A stretch of 13,174 bases of DNA from Saccoglossus kowalevskii. Taxonomy: Eukaryota; Hemichordata; Enteropneusta; Harrimaniidae. A program made the position numbers and the translations under genes. The notes below the pieces were generated by a model. The model saw only the letters and a list, made by a program, of their open reading frames with translations. It ran no database searches and had not been told where the DNA came from. Where the stretch lies: positions 211,267 through 224,440 of the forward strand of contig NW_003116946.1 of assembly GCF_000003605.2 (NCBI RefSeq). Reading direction: 5' to 3'. This document shows positions 1 through 8,159 of the stretch, piece after piece; position 1 is the stretch's first letter, and each line of letters opens with the position of its first letter.

Positions 1-235
1 TGCAAAAACAACTATGCCATCGTAACTGGTAGAGAGTGAGATGCAAAACAACTGTGCCATCGGTAACTGGTAGAGAGTCTGATGCAAAATAACTATGCCA
101 TCGGTAACAGGTAGAGAGTATGATGCAAAAACAACTATGCCATCGGTAACTGGTAGAGAGTACATTGCAAAAGCAGCTATTCCATCGGTAACTGGTAGAG
201 AGTCTGATGCAAAAACAACTATGCCATCGGTAACT
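1..235. repeat. 41-42 bp minisatellite, truncated by the window edge
   Basis: Direct tandem array. Units begin TGCAAAA at 1, 42, 83, 124, 166 and 208, so the period is 41 bp for the first three units and 42 bp for the next two. Each unit carries GCCATCGGTAACTGG and TAGAGAGT. The sixth unit breaks off after GGTAACTA near 235. The array probably continues to the left of the window. Divergence between units is a few bases each. No coding frame is maintained. Confidence 0.95.
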
Positions 236-323
236 ATACTGTATAAACAGAATTTATAAAAAAAGCCATTAGTGTCTATAGTTGTATATAGCATATTGAA
301 GAAAATTTGTTTTCGACCAATAT

Positions 324-455
324 CATGACAACATTGCTGAATTGGTTCTAAAAAAAACAAGAAAGCACGAACAGTCAAGACGGGAAATTATTATCACGTT
401 ATCCTCCAGCAGTCAGTCATGATTAGTATATGTCTATGATTTGCAAACGTGATCT
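324..455 (+). repeat. Left terminal inverted repeat of the 324-1072 element
   Basis: It pairs with 942-1072 in reverse complement. The best conserved blocks are around 337-368 and 393-434. A run of A (350-357) is two bases longer than the matching T run in the other arm. Confidence 0.8.
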
Positions 456-763
456 AGCATATCAAGGTTGCATATGAGCAAAAATTGTATTTTTGACCAT
501 TGTGTGGGCTTATAACCTGAACAAAAACAATTGAAGCTATTTTTGTATAAGTTGAAAACTGCATTAACCCGTTTCTATTTACCCACTTTAATCCACAACC
601 CACAAGTTAAGTCAGATTTGTTTACAAAATCTACTACAACTACAATCCACTATAACCAAGACATAAATTTGTTTCACCTCTTACTAATTCATTACTTTCC
701 TACCAATCCATTACAAGCACATCATGGTTGACTTTTTAACGTGCGTTACTTAATGATAAAACA

Positions 764-829
764 TAAATAGTGCATGACTTACAGTGCAAATATTTCCCGT
801 AATTCATCAGTCGATGAATGCACTATTTA
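764..829. repeat. Internal 12-bp perfect inverted repeat with 42-bp loop
   Basis: TAAATAGTGCAT at 764-775 is exactly complementary to ATGCACTATTTA at 818-829. It lies inside the foldback element, not in its arms. It could be a subterminal motif or a relic of another insertion; function unknown. Confidence 0.6.
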
Positions 830-926
830 ATTTATACTGTGGAGCAATGGGAGGTTGATTATACTAACGTTCCATGTATGAAGTGGGGCGTGCATATATT
901 ATACTTTTTTTTGATAACGTCACCAA

Positions 927-934
927 TGACGTCA
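927..934. promoter_or_regulatory. Full palindromic CRE-like motif
   Basis: TGACGTCA, the consensus site for CREB/ATF-type bZIP factors, lies just inside the right arm of the foldback element. No transcription unit was found next to it, so a regulatory role is only possible. Confidence 0.3.
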
Positions 935-941
935 TTATGTT

Positions 942-1072
942 CGATCACGTCTGCAAGCCGTGAAGACATATACTAATCGTGCCTGACTGCTGGAGGATAA
1001 CGTGATAATCATTCTCCGTCCGTCTGCCCGTGCTTTCTTGTTTTTTAGAACCAATTCAGCAATGTTTTCATG
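942..1072 (-). repeat. Right terminal inverted repeat of the 324-1072 element
   Basis: Reverse-complement partner of 324-455. The middle block around 995-1030 (complementary to about 365-392) is the most diverged part of the arm. Confidence 0.8.
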
Positions 1073-1080
1073 ATCAATAT

Positions 1081-1998
1081 AACACGTATTATATTTCCGT
1101 TAATGCAGATATTTTTGTCAAAATGTCTACAATGTTTTAACTGATATAAAGAGTCGCTTATAAGTAGTGAACATTATGACATTGCACCCAATGACATACA
1201 CTAGTGTAGTGGCACTGCGTTTTTTTATTTACCATGTTTGCCATAATTTCAATAATTTATCGTAGACAACATACATCATCAGTATTTAGTGTTAATCTTT
1301 ATGAAAATTTCACTTGCTAGATTAGGTCATTTGGAGGTAATACACAGGTGTGATTATGGATGAAATATGTACATATTGATTATCAAATTAACATCTATTT
1401 AGCCAATATGTTTTTGTATTCTTTTGATTATGTGAACCCACTTGAACCAAATTTCTAAAGCAACGATTTATTTTAATAAGCTACTATTTTTTCAATTTTT
1501 CAATATTTTGTAATCCTGTCTTCATGCTTTAATATCATCACAATGTCCCTTCGATTATTTACTCAAAATAACTACATTATTCTCACTGGTTCTTTCACTT
1601 TTCGAATGGGGTAGACAAGACAATAGTACTGAATTCACACACACCAAAATATCAAGTTAAAGCATTGCTGACTGTTTATACAAGTCTCACAGAATGATAA
1701 TTGAAGCCTGTGTCACTTGTCTCATATTGTAGCAGCAACACACAGTGTACTTAGTTGAAATTGTTAACACAAACTGTCCTCAATATAGCATATTTGTAGA
1801 GCATACATGATACATGGCCCAGTTTCAGGTACACCACCTGATTTTTCACAAGATCCAATCAGAATGTGGTCTTGGTAGCAGCTGTCTCACGATGAAATGC
1901 AGAACTCACGTAGGCAAGTCAGTAGATTGTGAATATTATTTGTTATGTAAATCATAAGCACACTTGGGGGATTCCAATTGTCCTTCTAGAGTTGTAAA
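1081..1998. other. AT-rich non-coding stretch
   Basis: No ORF of note, no tandem repeat, and no inverted repeat longer than about 8 bp was seen by eye. Could be intergenic or intronic DNA. Confidence 0.5.
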
Positions 1999-2257
1999 CA
2001 AGATTGACCTGTCAATCACCTTTATGATAGTTATCACACCACACGCGGATTTAGGGGGAGGCGCCCTCACCTTCGGCCACGTCAATAGGAGCGAACCCCC
2101 CTTACCGAATTTCTGGATCCGCCAGTGCACACGGCAATGCATATCGTGTCATCTCATAATTTCATACACACTTCTATTTCAAGGTTTGAGGTAATGGCCA
2201 CGGTTTAATAATGATAATGTTCTGCGGTGACCTGTTGATTGACAGGTACATTTGTAA
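1999..2257. repeat. Outer inverted-repeat pair bracketing the hAT-type MITE
   Basis: ACCTGTCAATC at 2007-2017 is an exact reverse complement of GATTGACAGGT at 2237-2247. Weaker similarity extends outward to about 1999 and 2257. The left copy also contains a local palindrome (GATTGAC CT GTCAATC, 2002-2017). The pair may be the ends of a larger element of about 250 bp, with the hAT-like ends nested inside or belonging to a composite. No target duplication was confirmed. Confidence 0.45.
2040..2127. mobile_element. Very short hAT-type MITE remnant
   Basis: The right end, read in reverse complement, is CACTGGCGGATCCAG. The left end is CACACGCGGATTTAG, a degraded copy. CAxTGGCGGAT ends are characteristic of one group of hAT-superfamily non-autonomous elements in animal genomes. 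Total length is about 88 bp. GC content is clearly higher than the surroundings (GGGGGAGGCGCCC on the left, GGGGGG on the right in reverse complement). The expected 8-bp target duplication is not clear, so the element is old or truncated. ORFs crossing it on both strands are by-products of the G/C-rich ends. Confidence 0.6.
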
Positions 2258-2986
2258 AGATTTGTACATGTTGATGTCTAAATACAATAGTATACTAGTC
2301 GAGTGAACACGTCGCTTTTAGTGAACTATGTGTTTTTTCCCTGTTTTGGTGTCTTATTTTGCGACTGAACCTTGATTTTTATGCGACAACCTGAAACGTA
2401 AAATAGCACTGAACCAACTTTTAAAAAGTGTAACGATGGAAATGAAACTGAGAAAGAGTGTACAAATTCCTTCTTCCCCTTCCATAGCATTAGCATCACG
2501 TGCATAAAAAGGCTCATTAAAAATAAACAACAAATCAGATCTGGTAATTTTAAAATCCGATGTCCGTGATGGCAAGTTCAATATCCATGTTTCGGAGATG
2601 CTCTTTTATATGATACAAGAAACATGTTCTCTTGCATCTGATGACAACATCTGGAAACTGAGGCGTGGCTTTGGTATTATTTCTCACGATGTTGCAGTCG
2701 CGCAGATGAGGCTATTTTGTTTCCCCAGCAGCGACTGTAAAAATCAGTTTGAAATCTGTCTCTACTCACTCTTGTCATAAACAGACTTTTACCGCCATGA
2801 ATGTATTTCTGAAGGTGCAGAAAATGTTGATTGAGGTTTTTTTGGCAATACCAACATTTTCCCTCGGAAAACGGTGGGCAAAATGTTATGAACCTTTTGT
2901 CTTAGTTACATTCAAATATACCGAGTAAATAATATACCATGCGCCAGTCAATCTGTATGTGTAGTGTTAGTTTACCTTCATATCAC
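2258..2986. other. Non-coding stretch with one unexplained open frame
   Basis: No recognised gene. A plus-strand frame is open from about 2517 to 2780 (roughly 87 codons; the first internal ATG is at 2598), but its translation resembles no family I know and there is no supporting promoter or splice context. A 10-bp perfect stem (2820-2829 with 2852-2861) lies just downstream. Confidence 0.4.
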
Positions 2987-2988
2987 CT

Positions 2989-3872
2989 GCCATCATTTTA
3001 TAGTGAACTATTCAAGTGTTGGGAGTATGTCTGTAACCTAGTAGACTATCTGATGTTCTCAATGAGTCACTATTACACAATGTACGCCATCGTTTTATAG
3101 TGAACTATTTAAGTGTTGGGAGTCTTCTGTAACCTAGTAGACTAGCTGATATTCTCAATGAGTCACTATTACACATTCTACGCCATCATTCTATAATAAA
3201 CTATTAAAGCGTTGGGAGTCTGTCTGTAACCTAGTAGACTAGTTGATGTTCTCAATGAGTCACTGTTTCACAGTGTACGCCATCATTTTATAGTGAACTA
3301 TTCAAGTGTTGGGAGTCTGTCTGTAACCTAGTAGACTAGCTGATGTTCTCAATGAGCCACTATTACACAGTGTACGCCATCGTTTTATAGTGAACTATTT
3401 AAGTGTTGGGAGTCTGTCTGTAACCTAGTAGACTAGCTGATGTTCTCAATGAGTCACTATTACACATTCTACGCCATCATTCTATAATGAACTATTTAAG
3501 TGTTGGGAGTCTGTCTGTAACCAAGTAGACTATCTGATGTTCTTAATGAGTCACTGTTTCACAATCTACGCCATCATTCTATAGTGAACTATTTAAGTGT
3601 TGGGAGTCTGTCTGTAACCTAGTAGACTATCTGATGTTCTTAATGAGCCACTGTTTCACAATCTACGCCATCATTCTATAGTGAACTATTTAAGTGTTGA
3701 GAGTCTATCTGTAACCAAGTAGACTATCTGATGTTCTTAATGAGTCACTGTTTCACAATCTACGCCATCATTCTATAGTGAACTATTTAAGTGTTGGGAG
3801 TCTGTCTGTAACCTAGTAGGCTAGCGGATGTTCTCAATGAGTCACTGAGTTTCAATGAGTTTCATAATCTAC
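2989..3872. repeat. 97-bp satellite, nine tandem copies
   Basis: Units start at GCCATC at 2989, 3086, 3182, 3279, 3376, 3473, 3570, 3667 and 3764. Spacing is 97 bp except one unit of 96 bp (3086-3181, a single base missing in GAGTCTTCTG). The last unit carries an insertion that duplicates GAGTTTCA/ATGAG (about 3846-3862) before the array ends at about 3872. Each monomer contains GTTGGGAGTCTGTCTG, GTAACCTAGTAGACTAGCTG and AATGAGTCACT. Units 1-3 and 4-6 repeat as a block (see findings). No coding frame. Confidence 0.97.
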
Positions 3873-5020
3873 TTATGAAAGGAGCATTTTGCACTCAGGC
3901 ACGTTGTTGGTGCAGGAATAACCAAAGTTCGTGTCCAGGAAACAAATAGTACTTAGTTGGGTACTGCTGATCTGTCTCATAAAATTACTATCTACTCTGA
4001 GCGTATCTGATTCGGGTTCTCTACATCAGCCATCATCATGCACAATACACTAGACACTGTTTGGCGTGACATACTCGTTTTGTCAATTCATACAATAATC
4101 CCAGTCATTGAGGGACTGGGACTGGAACCTGCCGTGGTGTATTTCTCATGATGCCTTTCAACTGGGGGTTTTCTGTTCAAAGCTCGTTTAAATAGTTGTG
4201 ATGAGGTCCACGTACTTCAACATATCTTTTTCTATTGCTCGTCAAATAACATATTTTACTTCACGTCTCGTCTAGTTCAACCAGGCTTTCGTATTCCTAG
4301 TTGGTGGTTCATAATCTAACTACCCCAAAACAGTTTCGTTCGAGCTAGGGACAAAATATGCATTGTACAAGTGAGTCCTCGGGCAGGAAATCTTTTACAA
4401 TGAACATAAACTTGCTGGATTTACAGAAACAATTGGTTTTCTTGGAAAATATCGCAATTGTTGTCACACGTGCACACAGCCAAGTTTAGAACACACGTGG
4501 GAGCCAAGAGTTGTGTCCTTTTGGTGAGTTAATTTTTATTGAGTAGGTACCGCCTTAAGTATGCACCTGTGTCGCCTTCCTACGCGGTTTTAATATGTTT
4601 TTGTACTGTTATGTGATCGTCTTTTACTTTTACTTTTAACTGTGAACCAAAAAGCACTATACAATACTTGCAATTGGTTGGAATGCTTTTTTCGAACTCT
4701 CCATGTTTCGTAATTACATTGCGCTTTTCAGATATTGAGATATTTGAATCATTTTGGACGTGTTTTTATTTTTTATTATTTTTTTTGTGTGCATCAATTA
4801 GTGTCCATACAGATGAGAACTGAAGTGGAGTCTAATGTTCTGCTTTTATGTCAAATGTGCTAGTCGTACATGGTTTGAGAGTAAATTATGCATTTAGTGC
4901 TATAGCAACTCTGGCATAGCGCTGTTATTTGATCTGCTGTACAAAGACAACTTGGTGTCAGAAGTGCTTGTATGATCCATCAACTACAAAAACAATTGCA
5001 TTTACATAAGAGACCAGCAG
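3873..5020. other. Non-coding stretch between the satellite and the Gypsy-like relic
   Basis: No ORF of note. It contains two CACGTG E-box motifs 27 bp apart (4467-4472 and 4494-4499), a doubled GGGACTGG near 4110-4125, and a T-rich tract near 4765-4787. None of these defines a gene. Confidence 0.45.
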
Positions 5021-5031
5021 TGAAACAAAAA

Positions 5032-5520
5032 CGCCTACCATCTGCGAGTGAGTGACATTCTGCACACAGCGCATCAAACCACTGAGATTATGATTAGTCA
5101 GTAAATTAAATTTCTAATACTTTATTCGATACTTACGTATTCCAAGATCTGTGAACTTTTTGCGAGGAATGCTCACCTGTAATCACTTTCTAAAACGTTT
5201 ATCATGTGTCAAAGTATGGTGGTTCAGAATGCAAAGTTTGAATGAGAGAAAATACGGTTGGTGATGGTATACTTGTATATGGCGAAGGTAATACTGAGGA
5301 AGCTGCCATTGACCGTTACTAAAAGTTGAGGTAATTGATGCAGAAGAAATGCCTGAAACTCGTTGGATTCGTGAATCATCTGGGTGACTTTGTACCAGGA
5401 CTGAGAATAATATATGAGAATCATTAAGGCGGCTAACACAGTCAGCAATTTGGTCCAGAAGAAGTGAAATTACGAGACACTGCAGATTTGGTATCAATGT
5501 ACTATAACAAGGGTGAGAAG
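5032..5520 (+). pseudogene. Decayed Ty3/Gypsy-like pol fragment (reverse transcriptase to connection region)
   Basis: Several plus-strand frames give, in the correct order and roughly the right spacing, short matches to the C-terminal half of a Ty3/Gypsy reverse transcriptase. The RLP...SASE block of the RT palm is at 5032-5052. A degraded YxDD-type segment (ILTYSK) is at about 5126-5143. HL.SLSKTF is at about 5174-5200, and an NAKFE segment, matching the usual LNxxKCxF, is at about 5225. KV.LRKLP.T lies near 5290-5320. VGFVNHLGDFVPGL, the usual FLGxVNYLGKFxPxLS segment, is at about 5362-5403. SLRRLTQSAIW is at about 5418-5455, and MYYNKGEK, resembling the VLxYY start of RNase H, is at about 5497-5520. 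The frame changes at least three times, stops are frequent, and the YxDD aspartates are lost, so it is inactive. No LTRs, gag or integrase were found nearby. A minus-strand ORF of 132 codons (5183-5581) is antisense to this relic and is not considered real. Confidence 0.6.
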
Positions 5521-5589
5521 ATAAACACACGGATATAAACATTTGTCCTGTTTGTGATTGAAATCCTGGAAACCGTGACAATGGGTTTA

Positions 5590-5909
5590 TTCAAGCCAAG
5601 TATAAGGGATGTATCCATTACAAATCATTTTATAAGGACTCGCACGTGACCAGTTTTTACGTGTAAAGTAACTCGCTTATCCGGATTAGACAATATTTAG
5701 AATTAGCAGTGTGGGTTTTGACTAATAAATTTTACTTAAAATACAATGTTGATTTTAATATATATATACCGGGCATGAATCATCATCTGTCAATGCATCA
5801 TGTTGGAATATTTATCATCGTCGTCGTTGTCGTCACAATTACCAATCACCAATCTCGTTATTATTCGCATTCGTAGTATCAAGCAATCAAATATAAAAAA
5901 TAATTGCAA
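5590..5909. other. Short non-coding stretch before the TIR element
   Basis: It contains a CACGTG motif (5643-5648), a short TA run near 5758-5767, and an imperfect GTC/GTT trinucleotide tract around 5815-5835. No gene seen. Confidence 0.4.
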
Positions 5910-5918
5910 ATCTAAAGG

Positions 5919-6168
5919 CAATCTGATTAAAATCTGATGTAGTGTACGGGCTTTAATTATTTTGGCTATAAACTTATTTTAATTTTATTTTTTATTACTT
6001 TTGTTATTAATGCCCTTTTATCTCATTATTTTACTTTGATTTTGATTTTGTGATTTTTTTTAATTCCGCCCTACCTACATCTGATCCGACGCCTATGTAA
6101 CGAGATTTCAACGAGACCCACTATCGACGATTTTAGTCAACGAATCACATACCTCCTTCTATAGCGCT
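5919..6168 (+). repeat. Left terminal inverted repeat of the 5919-7237 element
   Basis: The outer 182 bp (to about 6100) match the right arm almost perfectly. The inner part (about 6139-6168, AATCACA..CC.CCTT.TATA) is homologous to 7011-7040 in reverse complement. A 17-bp block (6101-6117) is inverted relative to the other arm. Confidence 0.85.
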
Positions 6169-6173
6169 CATGA

Positions 6174-6181
6174 TGACGTCA
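6174..6181. promoter_or_regulatory. CRE-like site upstream of the element's internal ATG
   Basis: TGACGTCA lies 27 bp before ATG 6208. A TATA-like TCTATAG is located shortly upstream (about 6158-6164), at the inner edge of the left TIR. The arrangement fits a compact polymerase II promoter, though no transcript evidence is available. Confidence 0.4.
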
Positions 6182-6207
6182 CCGGGTGGCAAACACACTC
6201 AAATAAA

Positions 6208-6925
6208 ATGGCGGATTATACCGACGTTAGCGACCGTGAATAACACGGCTTTTCGGTAAGTTTATCATTGTCAAATACAACGAAAGTCATTTTTATGTTA
6301 ATATTGTGACTCGAATGGTTCGACTTTAGATCGTTATTCCGCATAGTTATTCTGGTAGTGTTGATTTTGTTTCCACCGGTTCGACCAAACACCAGTGTCT
6401 TTTTCCAGTCGCCTGCCCTGGAGACGGGTGATGTTTTGTTGACGATCGGGCCAAAATCGTCTACGGTATTGAAGCTGCAAATATTCATCAAATTGTACAA
6501 TGTATCAACATTTTGTACATTATATAATAACTCTTTATTAAAGTAATTGAGCTGATTTGGACTGGAATAAAATATTCTTTTATTTGGAACACATCGCAAT
6601 TGATCAGGAAATATTTGTTTGATCCAATTTTCTGCGTCGATGCCGTGGGCCGGTGACCGTTATACAATTTAAAATCAGTTTGCATTGTTTACTATAGCTG
6701 TTTACAGTGTTCTAATCATTACGATTTACTTATTGTTTTGCTTCCATTCTAGATAATTATGCTCAGTGATGTAAAATTGAAGCGATGACTGAATGAACGA
6801 ACCTTGGCTGGCGAAGATGTATCTGGAAGTGTACACATTTGTTGGAAGTGAAAAAAATATTCAATGTAATGACAAAAATTGTAAAATGCTGTGGAATTTC
6901 TTTTGCAAATAAAAATATACTAGCA
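6208..6925 (+). pseudogene. Spliced-gene-like cassette inside the TIR element, no long product
   Basis: An ATG in favourable context (AAAATGGCGG) at 6208 opens an 11-residue frame, MADYTDVSDRE, stopped by TAA at 6241-6243. Twelve bases later there is a consensus splice donor (TTTTCG/GTAAGT, intron from 6256). A matching acceptor ends at 6752 (TTTTGCTTCCATTCTAG), with a branch-point-like CTAAT at 6712-6716. This gives an intron of 497 bp. The presumed last exon has no long frame and ends with AATAAA at 6908-6913. The unit therefore has promoter, donor, acceptor and polyadenylation signals but almost no coding capacity. The likeliest reading is the two ends of a transposase gene with its middle deleted. 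Capture of a host gene's first and last exons, as in plant Pack-MULEs, is the alternative. The product is not recognised. Confidence 0.4.
6216..6599 (-). other. Unrecognised 127-codon antisense ORF inside the TIR element
   Basis: The minus-strand frame is open from a stop at about 6659-6661 down to TAA at 6216, about 146 codons in total, with the first ATG at 6599. The translation has mixed, protein-like composition (for example DWKKTLVFGRTGGNK near the middle) but no domain, signal peptide or membrane segment I can identify. It covers most of the predicted plus-strand intron. It may be a captured exon, a relic of transposase, or a chance ORF; I cannot decide. Confidence 0.2.
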
Positions 6926-7010
6926 ATTTTCTATTAATGGTTTATTCAAGTGGGCAAAAAATAATGTACAGAAAGATTGCCCGTATACACTGAAAAGTAA
7001 GCAACCGACA

Positions 7011-7237
7011 GCCTGTATAAAAGGGGGGCTGTGATTGGCTGTTACTTACGCGAGATTTGAACGGGACTTACATAGGCGCCGGATCAGATGTAGGTAGGGC
7101 GGAATTAAAAAAAAAATCTCAAAATCAAAGTAAAATAAAAGGGCATCAATAACAAATATAATAAAAAATAAAATTAAAATAAGTTTATAGCCAAAATAAT
7201 TAAAGCCCGTACACTACATCAGATTTTAATCAGATTG
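7011..7237 (-). repeat. Right terminal inverted repeat of the 5919-7237 element
   Basis: Reverse-complement partner of 5919-6168, shorter by about 11 bp in the T-rich middle and by about 12 bp in the inner part. Read on the minus strand, its inner end shows a CCAATCA box followed by a C-run and TTTTATA, a promoter-like arrangement that is better preserved than in the left arm. Confidence 0.85.
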
Positions 7238-7249
7238 ATCTACAGGCAA

Positions 7250-8115
7250 AGAAACCTGGCGACGCGACAAAGAAATTCAATATCAAAGTTTGTCTCGCCG
7301 GATCTAGCGGATAGCATTCAAATTATATTATTGAGTTCGTTAGCTACGATGTAAATATTTGTCTTGTATTTGTCTCACTTTTATAATTAAAACACATATG
7401 GTTTATATTTAACATACATTTAACGTTCTTAAGTTTTTTCCCACTTTAAAAAAATATTTAAAATAATTATAGTCTGCATAATTAGCAAAAGAGCGTATGA
7501 TGAAAACGCTTTTTGTCCGTGTTATTGGAAGAGCGTTCTCTACATATTTTCAAAAAGTACGCGATAAACACATACTGAAAAGTTTGTTTTATTTAAAACA
7601 CTTTGACAATCCTCGTATTCAAAAATGCTTGTATGAGAAACGCATTTTAAAGTGTTTAAGTGATTAAAGTGATTAAAACAAGTGTCTGCAACTGAAATGT
7701 ATTTAAAAAGTAAATGATGCATTATGTTTACAAATACTTCCGACTATTGTAAAAGAAAACCATTATCATGGATGGAACACAATACAACTGCTAGATATAT
7801 ATGCGAAGAAAACAATATAAAGCTGAAAAATAACCTAAAGGGCAAAGAGGTATATTTTATTGGACATCCCGTTACACGAGTTTTAATCTAGATCCAATAA
7901 AAGTATGAACCATACGGAAAATATAACGGACTACTGATGTAGCAGCAGTGCGATGACTTAGGGGATGACAAAATACCTAACCAATTTTCTCAAAGCAGTT
8001 CACAAAGTAATAAAAATGCCTTTAAAACAAATTTCTTAGGTGCAAGATTCTGAAAAGCGCGTTTTCCATATAACCACTTTACCAAATGTTCTTCAAGTAG
8101 ATGGGTTCAGAGATT
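7250..8115. other. AT-rich non-coding stretch
   Basis: No recognised gene. A nested hairpin is present: AAACACTTT (7596-7604) pairs with AAAGTGTTT (7649-7657), and inside it AAAATGC pairs with GCATTTT. The part after about 7990 may hold further decayed DIRS-like reverse transcriptase sequence, but I could not read it convincingly. Confidence 0.4.
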
Positions 8116-8159
8116 CTGATTCGAGTTATGAGGGTCTAGAAAAGCAGATAAGTAATTTG

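Larger units (their letters stand above)
324..1072. mobile_element. Foldback-type non-autonomous DNA transposon, about 749 bp
   Basis: The two ends are inverted copies of each other over about 130 bp (324-455 and 942-1072), beginning CATGA(C/A)AACATTGCTG on each side. The flanking 8 bases are ACCAATAT on the left (316-323) and ATCAATAT on the right (1073-1080), a 7-of-8 match that fits a target-site duplication. The roughly 486-bp interior has no convincing coding frame. An 8-bp duplication is typical of hAT and P-type elements. The CATGA terminus resembles P-type ends more than hAT ends, but that is too short to assign a family. The arms differ at perhaps 15 percent of positions, so the insertion is not recent. 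Confidence 0.75.
5919..7237. mobile_element. Long-TIR non-autonomous DNA transposon, Mutator-like or Merlin-like
   Basis: The ends are inverted copies: CAATCTGATTAAAATCTGAT on the left, with the exact complement ending at 7237 on the right. The first roughly 80 bp are identical between arms. Similarity continues, with a few small indels, to about 6100 / 7068 and more weakly to about 6168 / 7011. The insertion is bracketed by ATCTAAAGG (5910-5918) and ATCTACAGG (7238-7246), an 8-of-9 direct repeat. Long TIRs with a 9-bp duplication are known from Mutator-like elements; Merlin elements (8-9 bp) are an alternative. No transposase domain is recognisable in the interior of roughly 850 bp. Near-identical outer TIRs suggest a fairly recent insertion. 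Confidence 0.8.

Noticed and set aside
1-235. Possible CRISPR array
   Set aside because: The whole 41-42 bp unit is conserved, with no variable spacers, and the surroundings are eukaryotic. It is a minisatellite.
531-731. Plus-strand ORF of 66 codons inside the foldback element
   Set aside because: Low-complexity Thr/Leu/His-rich composition with no family resemblance. It starts at a non-ATG-like position in the context and lacks any supporting signal.
1936-2194. Overlapping ORFs on both strands (68 and 76 codons)
   Set aside because: Both arise from the GC-rich ends of the hAT-type MITE; such peptides recur in databases as repeat translations, not proteins.
2989-3872. Possible CRISPR array or repeat-protein gene
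   Set aside because: Units are conserved along their entire 97 bp, the length is not a multiple of 3, and stops occur in every frame.
4467-4499. Pair of CACGTG E-boxes as a promoter
   Set aside because: CACGTG also occurs at several other places in the window (for example near 2498, 5643, 9168 and 11732), and no transcription unit lies downstream.
5183-5581. Minus-strand ORF of 132 codons
   Set aside because: It is antisense to the decayed Gypsy-like pol and shows no domain, so it is open by chance.
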